NCBI RefSeq assembly: GCF_022201045.2
Contig: NC_068557.1
Span: forward strand, 5,394,001-5,458,000
DNA: 64,000 nt
Direction: 5' to 3'
Source of the DNA: Citrus sinensis
Taxonomy: Eukaryota > Streptophyta > Magnoliopsida > Sapindales > Rutaceae
In this document: positions 21,511 to 36,000 of the stretch, in pieces
Position numbering within the stretch: the first letter of the stretch is position 1
Layout: every line of letters starts with the position of its first letter
Position numbers and translations under genes: made by a program
Notes under the pieces: model-generated
What the model was told of the DNA's origin: nothing
Databases searched by the model: none
Seen by the model: only the letters and a program-made list of their open reading frames with translations

Positions 21511-23273
21511 CCAGCCCCCCCCAAATAATTCGTCGCTTTCTATTTTTGCACCGTGCCTTTGGTGGGTGGTGCCGGTTACTAAAATACTAACACCAAACGC
21601 TGCTACTAATTTTGATTTTTATTGAAATTGGCGAATTGGAGTGATCGAGCATTAATTAAATGGGAAATGCAATTTGATTGATTTCTAACCAAATTAATTT
21701 GAGATTCGTCGACCTAAATCGAACTAACGAGCTTGTCCGAACGGAACAAATTTATCTATTCAATGCATATGCTTGAATGTTGATCGCTTTGGCATTAAAT
21801 TAACATCACATTTCCTTTTAAATTTGTGTCGAGAGCGTTTTGAAACTCTTATTTTTAAGTTTGGGTTATAAATTAACATCTCATTCCTAAAATGAAACTT
21901 TTTTTAATTCAAAAAATATAATAGGTTTAAGGAATTAATAGTTAATTCACAACCAAAATTTTGTTAGGACTCTATTTAGAAAGTTTTAGACTTGTGTGGA
22001 TTCGAACACTTAAGTACATGCATGGACTCAGGATTACGAGAGATATGTGCTTTCAAACATTTAGAAGATTAAAAAAAAAAAATCTCACACATGTACTTAT
22101 GGGAAGTGGTTTACCATATAGGTCTAATTACTAAAAAAAATAAAAATTGTTTTAGATATTTGTTTTTTGTCTCTCTCGTACAACATAAAGAAAATGATAA
22201 TCCGTAGATAAACCAAGCTACGTCATCGGTTGCGAAATCACAACAAATTACATATTTAAAAATATAATTTAGTAGGAAAATGACAATTATCTTCTAATAA
22301 CGAACTGCGCACGCAACACGATTATGTATATTTTTTAGAATAAAATTAAAAGACGTAAGTTAAAGAGATAGCACCACATGACAGCGTCGCGCACCACAAC
22401 GAGAACAACACTATAATGTCACCTGTTAGATCATTGCTTGTATAATTTTATCATTTATTTTATGTCGCGAACATGATTAATAAATTTTTAATACGATGCA
22501 AACAACGCATACACAATGCATGACCTCGTTAGAAGTCCAAGTAGGCCAAACCCTAAAGAGATTAAAAAATCAAGATTCGTTGTTTATATTTGTAATACGG
22601 TATGGGTTTCTAGAAATGATGCCAGCCTTTGTAGAGCGTAGAGTAGACTTTCTAGAAGGGTAAAAAGAATGACAGCACCGCAATCGGTTTGGGGCCGAAG
22701 CATAGAAATTGGCAAAATGCAATGCAAGCAGAGAGGAAAAATTAAAGCAACTTGCTCAAGAATCTTGGGATTCTCTTTGAAATCTTCCACAGATACAGCC
22801 GCTGGCCGCCTCAAATCATGCTACTAAAATATCATCACGTATAGGTCTAAAATTAAAGTATGCTTCAGGAGCAATTTGTTTAACTAAAGAGGGATCTCAT
22901 TGGTTCCTTCAATACTTTTAAAGATTTTTCAGTTGTTACTATCAATTTAATGCACAACCAAACCGCAACATAAATGTTTGTTTTATCTTTGAGGGTATAC
23001 GTGGAGGCGGAGACTTTTGTTTCTAGTAGTGTCACATGTAAACATTTATATATATATATATATGGGCCTATGGGGGACAACAAACCAAATGCCAAAGCTT
23101 AGCAACAGCATATAGGATAGGAGTATGGGTCGTTTGATTTGAATTTTTTGGTCTATTATGTCAACAATCTAGAATGTGCCAAGTTTATTTATTTTTTGCT
23201 CACTACCGAATTTCCCCAACGACCCCATTAAATTATTACTCTGATTTTGCAATTACTACCATATGCCCATGTG
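21511..23273. other. Spacer
   Basis: No gene supported. The minus-strand frame near 22814-22584 begins with a protein-like stretch (RRPAAVSVEDFKENPKILEQ) followed by a possible donor, but lacks a start or partner exons; at best it is a gene relic. Confidence 0.4.
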
Positions 23274-23804
23274 TACACATGCACGCGTACATAAGCCTTC
23301 TAGATTATAAATACATATACATAGACATATACATATACATATATACACAATCTGACTTTTATTGTCATTGTAAATTTTTTTGTTCTTTAAAAAATAACGC
23401 TTTTTCTTCTTGCATGAGACTAGATTACCTAGTCTGTTCTTTGATCCTAAGGATTTTTTTCAAGAAGTTTTAAAGTAAATTTATTTAGTTGGTCACTCAA
23501 ATTTGAATCTTCGAGAATGCATGAGTTAATAAATCAATTCTGATTACACATGCACGCGTACATAAGCCTTCTAGGTTATAAATACATATATGTATACATA
23601 TATATACACAATCTGACTTTTATTGTCATTGTAAATTTTTTTGTTCTTTGAAAAAATAACACTTTTTCTTCTTGCATGAGACTAAACTACCTAGTCTGTT
23701 CTTTGATCCTACGGATTTTTTTCGAGAAGTTTTAAAGTAAATTTATTTAATTGGTCACTCAAATTTAAATCTTCGAGAATGCATGAGTTAATAAATCAAT
23801 TATG
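23274..23804. repeat. Tandem duplication, about 271 bp x 2
   Basis: Copy 1 is 23274-23544 and copy 2 is 23545-23804, adjoining head to tail. Each begins TACACATGCACGCGTACATAAG, contains a TATACA-type microsatellite of different length, and ends ...GCATGAGTTAATAAATCAATT. Copies differ by a few substitutions and by the microsatellite, so the duplication is fairly recent. No coding content. Confidence 0.9.
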
Positions 23805-24250
23805 ACTTATTTTTTCTACCCTTTTGTCTTTTAAAAAAAAAAAAAAAAAAAGAGCCTAGACTGGCCTTAAATGGAGCATGCTGTTTATTTTGGAAAGCAA
23901 TGAATCTATTAACATAATGCATATGATTCGGCGAAATTGCTCATCTTGAGCAATAATTCCATGTGTAGCAATTTAATTAATATCACGTTCAACATCATAC
24001 GCACACGGTGCTAGGGATGTGGCAAGACTTAACTCTTGAGAACGAGGGGGTCATAATGAGAAGAAACAACTTATATAGGGTAAATTTCATACAAAATAAA
24101 TGTAAAATGGAGAGGGAGTTTTAATGTAAATAAATAGAACATCCAGGGGTCAAAGCACAAAAGAATCTCAATCGGAGGGAGAAAATGTAACTAGTTATTC
24201 TTAATTTCCTATTGGCATCTTGGGAGATTTTTGTTTGTTTTGTGTGTGTT

Positions 24251-24268
24251 GGGGGGGGGGGGGGGGGG
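24251..24268. repeat. poly(G) tract, 18 nt
   Basis: Eighteen consecutive G after a TGTGTGTGTT run; unusual for AT-rich plant spacer. Confidence 0.9.
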
Positions 24269-24552
24269 CTCCTTAGACCTAATAGAGACCGGACTTGAAT
24301 TGGATTTAAAGAATTAAGAGACTAATTTTTATGTTTTAACGATCAAATTAATATGTTTTTTTTTAATATTGCTACAAAATTCTATGCGTGTAAAGTTTCT
24401 TATCAAGCCGTGCTTTCGTATATTATTAGAATAAATAAATTTCGTGAAACTCTTAGATACCTAATTAATTAAAAGATCACCTCCTTAATTCAAGCAAAAA
24501 TTCAATCCAAAGTCTAGTGTCTAGATGGTTTCTTGCCCAACTCAGTAAACAA

Positions 24553-24579
24553 CATTATTATTATTATTATTATTATTAT
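24553..24579. repeat. (ATT)n microsatellite
   Basis: Nine ATT units in spacer DNA. Confidence 0.9.
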
Positions 24580-24814
24580 CCCGCAAATTATAGTCATTGC
24601 ATATGTATGCATGTGTATAGTAGTATCATTGACCTAGTATGCCAATGACTTCTAAAGAAGAGTTTAAGATCCCATTAAAAAATGATTTTTAACACTAAAA
24701 CGTTCAAAGAAATTTGAGCTTAAATTCAGGTCCAAGTTGCCACGAGGTGAGTTGAATTGCATGTGTACGAGCAATTTAATAATTACTAAAATATTAGTGC
24801 TTTTTTCTTTCTAG

Positions 24815-24994
24815 ATGGCTGCGGGTGCGAAGTTTATTGTCGAGCAATTCTCGACAGCGACAAAAAGATCTGACCAACTTATGCGAGACACCTTCTCCAA
24901 AAATATGAGTTCACAAGGTGAATATAAGATGATAAAATGTAAATGTAAAGCATCATTTAGATTCATTTCGGATTTTTGGAGATTGTTTCCTTGA
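24815..24994 (+). CDS. Possible small ORF, 59 aa, unrecognised
   Basis: ATG at 24815 directly follows a strong acceptor-like sequence (TTTTTTCTTTCTAG). The frame runs to TGA at 24992-24994. The first 35 residues are protein-like (MAAGAKFIVEQFSTATKR at the start) and GC-richer than the flanks. After a GGTGAA donor-like site at codon 35 the composition drifts to AT-rich spacer. It could be a lone coding exon (24815-24918) of a lost or unseen gene. No domain recognised. Confidence 0.2.
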   Translation: MAAGAKFIVEQFSTATKRSDQLMRDTFSKNMSSQGEYKMIKCKCKASFRFISDFWRLFP

Positions 24995-27014
24995 CTTCAG
25001 ATTTCCCCCCCCCAACCAGTTTCGTTGTCTTGGATCTTTCCTTCAACAGCCATTATAAAATATGATTGTATTTGTAGGTTTTCTCTCTTCAGGAGAGTTA
25101 ATTAGTCAGTTATATATACTTCAACAAGTAAAAAGAGATTTGTTATGAATTATATATATATATAGAGGATACATAAACATATACTGCTACGACTATTGAT
25201 ATTTTGAAATATATATTACTTTATATAAATATCCTACAACTTGCTCCTTGGATGCTAGCCAAGTCATTTTCAAGCAGGTTTATTTGGTTGATAATCACTT
25301 GAGTTCAAATCTTAAGAAGGGTAGAAGATTAGAAAATTGATTTGGATTTTGCACACCACTTGGTACCCTTTTAAACAAATTTGTGTTAAAAAAAATGCAA
25401 CTTAAAAGAAATATTATCTTTATACTATTTTCTAATGGAAATTTCATGTTTCACGTCTAGAAATTTCATATTTGGATCACACATGTGTTAATTTGATTTG
25501 GTCTAGAACTCGCTAACTTTGACGCTTGATACTTGACTTATTCTAGTTTTATAGAAATTAATGTGACATATTAACAAGAATTAAGACTCATTAATTCCGC
25601 AAAATGTCGACAGTTAATTAAACTTAAAAACTCATACAAAACATTAAAAATGGAAGATATTATTAAATTTAGATTTGCCATCAAAGACTATAAGAGGAGA
25701 CTATTTATACTACTCGTGATTATCCTAAACTATAAAGAAAAAGAAAAAAAAGTCATAAACTATTAAAAAATAATAAGAAAATTAATGTAAGTAGTATACG
25801 GATTCCCTCATGAATTGTTAGTTCGATGATATAATTAATAAGGTGATATGAGATTATTGCAATAGCCAAAAATTGCGTGGCTTTTAGCTAAAACACCCTG
25901 AAAAAAATTGTCATATTATACAACTTTTTCCGAAAGTTGTATATTCTATAAGACGTTTCTAAAATAATCTGTTACGGACCGCCATGATGACCTACAACTA
26001 TAAGCTAGTAGGTATTCAAATGATTAATATCGAATACAATTAGCAAAAATCCATTCTCACTTTCTAATTTCTATTAAAAAATATAAACCATGAAAAGTCC
26101 GTTTGTCTGGCAGCTGCCATCAATTGATGTTTATTTGATAAACGTAGATGGTGACAACAGTTCGGTTCAACAAATGGTTGCAATAAATAATTTATTGATA
26201 CCCGCACAAGTCAATTTTTATTTCATGCAGCGCAGAAAATTGGAGGAGTTAATGTAACCCCGTAAAATCGACGTTAAAACAATTTGAGTTAGAATTTGAC
26301 CCGTGAGGGTGGGTAATGTTGCACTTATAAAACTTCATCTTTGAATTTTTGATACAAAACAAATTAATGTGACACTGCATGTCATTTTCTAGTATCGTCT
26401 TTGATAATCATCAACCGTTAAATTTTATATAATATCGGTAATTATAATATTAAATACAAAAAGCTATCAATCCAATCCACTCCAAGCCAAAAAAAATAAA
26501 ATAAAAATCTTTCTGGCTTTCAACATCAAATTCCTGTTAGCAGTTCCCCCATACAACACGAGGAAAAAAACTTGACATTAAATGACAAACTAAAATAATT
26601 GAACTCTTTATTCTCCTTACAAGTGAGACCGGATGTTATCACTAATCAACAAGCTTGAGGTGTGATTCATGTAACGATTTTATTGAGATATTAACACCAT
26701 ATAAAGATATTATTAGTTCACAAAAGCTCAACAAGTACTATTAACTGCAAACCAACTGGGCTGTCCAGAAAAATGCAGCATCTTCATTTAGAACTGAAAA
26801 TTTAAACACGCTACCATAAGATAATTACATATTCTGATATGGAAAAAAAAATCATTTAAATGTCGAAACATCAGCTTTACATATGTAATGTAAACAATGG
26901 TATACGAGTTGTCCTTAATGCTAATCCCCCCCATCCTATGTTTAATTAAACTGATCCTGTTAACATATACAAAAACCAAGAAGCTTGTGTAAAATGGTCA
27001 GACACGTACCAGTT

Positions 27015-30000
27015 TCATTGGTTCCTCTGCCGCAGATTTGCCTTCAGATGTTGCATTTTGATTTCAACCTGGGCCGGCAACTCGCTAGAAACTTCAGTCT
27101 GGCTAGAAATTTCAGTCTCTGAACCTTCCAATCGTTGCCTTTGTATTAGATCATGGTACATTGGTCGAAACCGTGTCTGAAAAGCCCTGTAGAGAAAGTA
27201 TGGCAGAAGTGTCGAAACCACGACCAGAAGGGTAGTGAGCCAATAGAGTATACTAGGAGCGCAGGCTTCTACAAGAACCTTGTATGCCGTCGTAGAAAAT
27301 GTTGGCGGGAGAGAGCCGTAAACCACCAGAAATATGTACCACAAGGCAATGCTTCCCCAGATGAAGAAGTGCTGGATCCAAGTGAAGTAGTTGATGGAGA
27401 GAGCCATTTGGCAATTTACAGCCCACACTACGCTGGAGTACATTGCGACTCCAAGCACTTCATAATCAACTGCATGACCATCTTTTCGGAATGCTTGGTT
27501 AAAAATGGAGTTCGTGGTGAAGAAGAAGATAATTATGGCACTAAGAACTCCATTAGACATCCATCCAAGAATGCGAGGCCAGCTGAAGAGGATGTTTTGT
27601 ACTCCCTCTTGATACAACAAAGGATACTGCAAAACAGACATAGTATGATCAATAAATGGCATAAAGTACCAGGTTGGAAAAAGCTATACTTCATGCTATA
27701 ATACTCAGGATGCAAACTCTTGTGCAATTTCTATCCATACAAACTGATGTAAGAATGCTATAACATAGCCACATGTCCTGAGTATACGTGAGCGGAGTTT
27801 GAAAAAGACTGTTGCTAAGATATATTCCAAGTAATTTTGACCTTACAACATACAAGAGCTTTGAAGTGATAGTCTGCAATACCTTTGCACAATAGTCTAC
27901 TATTTCTAGAAGCAGCAACATAGTCTAGGGTTTTCTGCTTTTTGTTTTGCTTAAGAGAAAGCAGGAAAACTGATGCTCATTCCCAAAATGTCACCAGTTT
28001 GTTCACATTTGGTACTCAAGGAAAAAGCTTACTTTAGTGTGGGGTGGGGGAAGTAACCTGAACTAAAACAAGGCACATTCACTTTTGAGAAAGAGAAACC
28101 AAGAACTGAAAGTTTCTAATACGGCAACAGAAAGTGAAACGGGTTCATGAGAAATGTTCTCTTCCCTGCATGGTTTTGATTAACACAACACAAATATAAC
28201 TGAAAATATAGAACTTCTTGTAAAAGTTATATACAATGCATAGCACTACTGAAATGTCAGTATTTCATACCGAAAATGCATTAGAGTTAGAATTGTTCCA
28301 ATTATTTCTCCTTTAGATAACAGCCATCTTTTTATTTTCAAACAAGTGTTATCAAAGTCGCTTCACTCTTTCAAATGTTTATACTTTTTAAGTAATAATA
28401 TCATACGAAGAACAATAGTGTACCTTCAGGCAAAGTCGTGCAGAAACATCCTGATCAAAAACACCAAGAGCGATAACAGGAAGCGAAGTGAAGAAGACAT
28501 TATAGCATGACATGTACCAATCGTTGTAAGCAGGACGACCGGAAAATGAAGCATACGCCTCATACCAAAATAAAGTGAACCCAAACGTTAAATTCTTGTA
28601 AAAGAAATAGCATATCTGCATCCATCCAAAAGGGGGGGAAAATTACAATAAGATGAAGCACTTAGTTTATTGTTGCCTGAAATATTATCGCACAGATGTG
28701 AGAGAGCAATGTCTATTCTGAAAAGGATTTGATTCTCTGAACATGAATAATAAAAGCAATTAACTTAAGATGACAGGCCATATAAATGCCCTCATGTTAC
28801 ATTGTGTTGATATCAAGGAAAAGAAGGGTGAAAATAAGTAAAAGAATATAAGATATAAATGCATATGCATACACGTCTAGTGGGCAATGCCACCCACCTT
28901 ATTGAGAGAAACTTGCCCACTAGCTGTATTAGAGGACTTGAACGATGTACTGAAGTATGAGTGAAGTCTTGAAGATTATTTAATGGAGTCACGTACATGT
29001 TTAGCGCTTGAAGGGCTATAGGTTCGCATACTCCAACACATGCACTGATATTTTTTTCTCTCCCTCTCTCTCGTCATACATTACAAGATAAAATAGTGAA
29101 AGCCACTATACAGGAAACAACGATTCCTATTTCTCATATATCATTAATGGAGCTTATGCTACTTTTTTTTAGATGCTAGCCATAGAATACATTAAGGCAG
29201 TTTTACCATCATTGATATTCGCCTGTAACACCAATGTCCATGCACCAGCAACAGACGTTCTAGAAAACGAAATTGAGCTATCGCGTAATCACTCGACATG
29301 ACAGCCTGCGTTGAGATATATAACCAAAACTTAGAAACCAGATATTCACAATCATTTAGTTTGAATTCCGAAAGAGAATAAACATAACGGGATTGGGGGG
29401 GAAGTCGAATATCAGAGAGGGATGGAAAATAGGGTGCGTCAATACCCAAAACAGTCCCTTTTAAAAAAACACCATGCATCCTAAGAGCAAATATATGACA
29501 CAATTATTTTTTGAAAGTAGCAACAGAAAAATGATATGCTAAATGGCTTATCGACAAAGTGCAAAAGCAGGGGGAGAGGAAAGTACAATATCAGGAATAG
29601 AACCACAAAAGGAGAGTTATACCACCCAAAACCCCTTTTTAAGGGCATTGAATGTGTAAATTGCCTAGCACATTGATGATTGTGCGGAATCTCAAAATGA
29701 CTCCCATCTCCTGTCTTAAAGATTGCAGTAAAATCTTAAGTTCAATCCTCACATCAAACAGGGAAACCCAAGAAAATCACTCATTATCAAGTGATTCGAC
29801 CATTCTGATAAAGCAAACTAATTCAGAACATAGCATAGAGCAGAACTCATCAAACAAAGATGCAAGAAGCAGCAGTGAATGGAAGAGGTGTGCTTAAATC
29901 GGATGCTGGTCCTGCTAGTGAGATCATTAGAAGGGTTAGATGGGCAAGGCCATTGCACAAGTGCTGATCCAGCTACAGCATGTTCCATAGGGGCAATATG

Positions 30001-33000
30001 GTTTTAATCTTAAAACAGTTAATTTCATTTATAATGGATGAGCTACCACTTCTTCACATTAACTAGTAGAGATTTCTAAACCAATGGAATAAAACCCTTT
30101 TCCACCAAGAACATATGATGCAAATACGTATCTGTCAAGCAGAAAATTGCACAAAACTCTCGAGTCAATATGAAATGAGACAAAGAAATGCACATTTCAG
30201 AAGTTTTCATGCGTTAAAAACGTGTGCCACCAACAAGGAATCACATCAAAGACCAAGTGTGGATGAAGATCCAAGATGCTGGTAGACATGGCTCAATGAC
30301 AGATATTATATTGACTATGACAAAGCACACCTCTTCCCCTCAAAGTATATACAAAGAGCTGCAGACAGACACTCTTAGCAGGGAAGGAAAAAGAAAAGGA
30401 GAGGAAAAAAAAAAAAAATAGACAGACACACAATCACATATTCACCTGCATCCCTTCAACACCACTAATGCCAACTCCAATATCAGCCTCTTGAAGCATG
30501 CCAACATCATTTGCCCCATCCCCAATTGCTAGGGTTGTTTTACCTGTTCCTTTCACCAGTCTTGTAACCTGCAAATCTCCTAAAATTCTATCAGATTATT
30601 TTGATGCCAATAACAAAAGATACTGACAATTTCAGTGACTGTTTTACCAATCCAATCAACCCCAACCATGAGACTTACAAGAGCTTTTTGTTTGGGTGAA
30701 GAACGACAGCATATAACTGAAGCACAATCAATTGCAAGATCCAAGAACATCTTCTCAAGCTTCTTGTCCAGAGCAAAGTCCAATGACTTGCCATCAATAA
30801 CCAAACCAAATGTAACTTTACTTTCTTTAGCCGAATTAACTTGAGATATCCCTTCTCTTATTTGCTTGGTCACACTTTCAAGTGAAACCTAAAACAATAT
30901 ACATTTTCAGACTCCTACAAATAGTATTATTATGACACCAATTCTAGAAATCTGTACCTTCGTGATGTTCTCCTTATCCCCTTGCTTCTCCAAAGCCTCC
31001 ATATCTGGCGAATCTAGCGTGATCACGATTTGTTTCATTTCTTGTCTCAGTAGACTACATGCATACCTGTAAAAAATATAATATCTCATATTTCGTATAT
31101 GTAAATTTCAAAAGGAGAAAAAGAAAGAGAAAGTTTACCCTGGTTTCATACCCAATATTTATTGCAGTTTCCATTTTGTCACCAGTTAATACCCATACTT
31201 TAATTCCAGCCTGAGCGAGCTTGTCAATGCACTCCGGAACCTATAGAAAAAAGGAACAGAGGGAACTAAATTGAACATTTGTAATATAACTTTAAAAGGA
31301 CTTCTAAATTTTAGTATCCCTTTTCCCCCCCTCCTTACAGTAAGTTTTTCAATATGAGGTAAGGAGTTCATAGTTTCTTTAAATATTATGAAGAAAAAAA
31401 TTATATTAATAGTAGGTTGTTGAAGAGGTGGTGCTACGCTACATTCAAGTTTCTAGTAATAGCTACCAAATACTGACAATAATAGTTGCTACACATCCTG
31501 ATGTATTTCGAAGGAATTTTCAAGTTTAATACCAACCCCTTTTTGTAGCTTGTCTTCAACGGCAGTAGCACCAAGAAGAATTAAATCCCTTTCAATCTTC
31601 TCCGCAGCTGAAGCCACTAATGCTTCTCGGTCTGAAGTTACAGAAGTTTTGGCCTTCAGAAACTCGTTTTCCCATATTCTGTACTCATCTTCACCAAGTT
31701 CCCGATATGCAATTACCAAGGTTCTTAAACCAGCCTCAGCATATCTGTTGATGTGACGTCTGGTCTCAGCCTCAAACTGCCGTCCATGTTTTGATAGCCT
31801 TTCAAACATCATACTACAAACACAGAAATCAATCAGATGGTATCTATTGAGCCAATTCAGATGGTTCCTGTGTGCACGATTCTAACCTGTCTGCACCCTT
31901 GCAGAGAAGTAGCAACTGATTCTCCGGATTCCTCACCATTACAGACATTCTTTTGCGAGAACTTGTGAACTCCAAGACATGAAGAAGCTCATATACCCTG
32001 GGGGGGGGGGGGGCGGGTGGTTGTTAGTTATATGAAATGTGAATGACGGACAAAAAATAAAAATAAAAATGCAAAATAAAAACAAAAATGCAAATATTCA
32101 AACAGACATTATGACACCTAATTACAGTTACTATATCATCCCACAGCTTTGACGCTAGTACTTTAACTGCAGCAGCCTTAAGTTTTGTAGTGAAAGCAGG
32201 ACATCAGAAATAGGAAGGGAAATTTTTCCAAAGAAAAGCATCCTTCACATTAAAGAAAAAAGGAACTTCAGATGTAGCAAAATTATGTGCAACCCAATAA
32301 TGCAAATTACCATTCCCAATTCTCCAAGGTAATGTTTCTTTGAACTCCATTTTTTTAAAAAAAATTTCAGGTTATGATAAAACAGAGATTTGAGCAATCA
32401 TCACAATGTAACAACACAAGAGGAAATGTAAACAACTGTCCCCTGAGAGCTGTATCCCAGTTAAGAATCTGCAAGGGGTAAGCGGCAAGTCCTATGCATA
32501 CCAATTAAAAAGTAAAAAGAGTACAAATTTGATATGCATATATGAGCATCAAAAATTTAAAAAGGGTCTCTAACAGCTATCTAACTCTACAGTAAATATA
32601 TCTTCAAGAAAAACAACTTAACTACTCTCAATCTTAACTTGAAATCATTTTCTATCAATTTATTTATTTCTATAAGAATTTGCCAACAAAAAAAAAAAAT
32701 GAAGCCATACATATAAAACAAGATCACATGCCCATGAAGTAGAAAAAATTTAAAAACAGAGGGAAAAAAAAGAAGATACAATAGGAAAACAAAAACAACA
32801 CAAAGGTTCAAACAAACTGTTTAAGCTATCTATGTGCGCATAATAGACCTATACTCTTGCACAGAAACTGCAATGCAGAAACAGTTATCAGAAAACCCCA
32901 GTAAGATTTAAGCTAGTGGATTGCAAATATGCATCGCCAACTATTTTCTTAAATGAAGCTGGGGCTTAGTAAACAATAAATGACAAGGCTCCAAAAACTC

Positions 33001-36000
33001 ACCTATTAACCTTTTGACCACTCACAGGATCTAATTCATGCAATGAGATGCTCGTTTGTGAGCTTCCAAAGAACTGAAAGCCAACCTCCCTTGCAGCAAT
33101 GACAAAGGCTGCCTCATCTGGTGACTCGGCTTCGTAAGAAATTTCACCTGTTTCTTCATTTACATCAGGTATTGCAGTATGGCAAATTGCTAACACCCGA
33201 AAGAACTTCTGTATAACATCTGAGTGAGGTTCATTAACCCACTGTCCATTCATTATACGTTCATCCCTGAAGTTAAAACCCTTAACTGATTTTCCTGACT
33301 CAACAATATTACCATTCAGGCCTGGCGCATCAGTTTGAGAATCGTCAACTTCGAATGTCCTTTCACCTTTTCTCTTGGCCAATGTCCTCTCTACTTCTGT
33401 CATGACACGGCCATAAGCAACACCTGCTACTGAACATTTGACAAATTCCATGGAGTTACATGTCAAAGTACCTGTTTTGTCAGATAGTATAGTGTCAACC
33501 TGACCAAGTTCCTCATTCAAATTAGATGTTCGAGCACGTGCTGGCTTGTCTGTATCCTCATAGTACATATCCCGATCATGGTTGATGAAAACGCTTTGTA
33601 AAACCTTGACAATCTCAATGGAAATGTATAATGATATTGGTATTAAATATCCATACAACATAAGGCCTGTCAGGAAATGAAGAAATGCAGCAAGTGGTGC
33701 TCTTCTGGGGTCATAGAACACAGTTGCATCATCTGGTTGAAGATACCATCTTCTAATCTTTCCACCATCAATGTCTCTTTTAGTTTCAATTCCGAAAAAC
33801 ACAGATCCAGTTGACGATATCAAAATTAGAGTGCTAAAAAGGAGATACACAATCTTATCCATTTTCCTCTCAATCTTACTCCTCTTGGAAGGAGGATCTG
33901 TTGCATTCTGCATCACTTTTGTGTCATGTCCAGTAAAAACAACCACACCATAGACATAATCAGTATTTTTAAGCTTGGAATCCCTCAAAAGAATCTGCTG
34001 TGGGGAAAGCGGATATTGTTTGCCTTCATACTGTAGTGTCCCAACAAAAGAATAAAGACGTTCATTTGGGTCCTCACACTTGATAACTGCTGTGAACTTC
34101 TGAAAGGATTCTTCGTCACGTAAGTGGTTTGTCGCCTCCAAGGAGCGCTTCAGTTTCAGATTGGTCTCTCCGTCAAGGTTCATTGTTTCAACATAGCATA
34201 TACCATCCTCATAGATTGATGAAAGCAGAAGAAGATCAGCAGGAAAATATTCATCTTTATGCACCTTAACAAGGTCTCCTACTCGGAGATTCTTCCATTT
34301 GGTCTCAACAAAAGTATGATCTTGACCATATACTTTGACCTTTCGATTGTTCGCTTCTATATCCTGAAACCATTTCAAAGTTCCTCAATACATCAAATAT
34401 GAATAATAAGAAATGGTAGGTGAGCAGAAGAGGTGGAAGTTAAGGAAAACAGCTTCTATGACACAACCACCAACCATGTGTGAAGATTGTGGAAGAAACA
34501 AAACATGAAGGTAAAAGTTGAAGAGATCGCTTATTACTTTTAAAATCATCTGAAGTGACAGAGACATCTAAAATGACAACTGACAGACCAATGACTATTA
34601 ATATATCATATGCATTTCAGGAACCTGAAGAATTTACAACCTAACCAGCACAAAAAGATAAGGCTTCTAAGGTTGCATCACTAACTGATGACGTAATTAG
34701 CAACAAAATCCTTAAAAGCAAGTGCTCAATCTCCTACTTTTGTATGTAGGCTCGATAATGATGCGGCAAGGTAATATTACAGTGGTACAGATATATCACA
34801 AAATTGGAAGGGTTCGTTAGTTCAAATGTCTAGGTAGTGGCTAAGTTAAAGCATTATTCAAAGTTTCATTTCAATTGCCCATCTTAAAGAAAAATGGTCA
34901 AGGAACTATACAACGTTAGCAATCAAGATATCTATTTTTGATAAGAAACTATGAGTATTTGTATTGCTAAATAATGGACAATCAAGATATCTATGATAAC
35001 GCGAAACATGGTATATGCATTCTGTAATGTACATGACATCACCAAAGCACTAAGCCTAGTATCTCGAAGGATAATATTGCAGTAACTCGTCTAGTTGATT
35101 GAATAATGGCTCATTTCCCAAACACATTGGTAAACTGTGCACTTCCAAAATCCTCCATGATGACCAGGCCAGATGAAAGAAAAAAGTATCAGTCATAAAA
35201 CCAATCCCACAGTATCAATGTTTTAACCTAGGGATTCATAACTGAAAATCTTCACTTAAGCTGATTATTCGACTAAAATCACCCAAATGAGGGTAAAGGA
35301 ATAATTCTAGAGATTATTCTGATGATTTTATGTTGTAATGTGCCTTTGAACATGCATTCTATCAACCCCATTTCTATAGTCACCACAGATAGAAAGCAAA
35401 GTTATATTCAATTAACATAGTTTTTTCAAAACATGTTTCACGTATTCGGATACGGGACTAATTTCTGAATTTAAGGATGGGCATGAACCCATCGCTACAA
35501 GTGCACAAAAAACAAACTGCATTTACCATAACCGTTAGACAACAGTATTAATTACAGTCATTGTTAGAATGGAGATACACAATGACACTGAACTGACTCT
35601 GGACATAAAACTTGAGAGTCACTTCATCTGAGGCAGGTTGAGCTAATATGTCATTGTATTTTATAAGATTTATACAAAAGCAACAAAGATATATCTGATT
35701 TAAAGCATTTACTAAACATAATTCTTCAGACATTATTCAAACATGGAAGCGAACGTATATTCTATAGTCAGAAGCATTATTAGCATAATCCCCACGGCAA
35801 AAATCCTAAAACAAGCTTAAAAAATTCATATGTTACCTGCTTTCTTCGCCTCCAATCTTCTACGCCTTCCTTGGCCATAGTGGCTCCAATGACCACAATT
35901 AGAGGTGCCAGGACACTAGGTGCTGAATAGGGCGCTAACGGACTAAATGAAACAAAAGCCACTACAAGAAAATATATATTTGCAACTCTTCTAAACTGCT

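Larger units (their letters stand above)
23805..27014. other. Spacer between the tandem duplication and the ALA gene
   Basis: AT-rich. Holds a run of 18 G (24251-24268), an (ATT)n run (24553-24579), a possible 59-codon ORF (24815-24994, listed separately) and, next to 27015, the probable 3' UTR of the flippase gene. No other gene seen. Confidence 0.5.

Noticed and set aside
25255..25330. tRNA-like B-box (GAGTTCAAATC) suggesting a tRNA or SINE
   Set aside because: No cloverleaf, no convincing A-box, no A tail or target duplication. The same holds for GAGTTCAAATCC near 5560.
27153..27701. 182-codon plus-strand ORF
   Set aside because: It is antisense to the last coding exon of the flippase gene, where the minus frame is clearly the conserved one.
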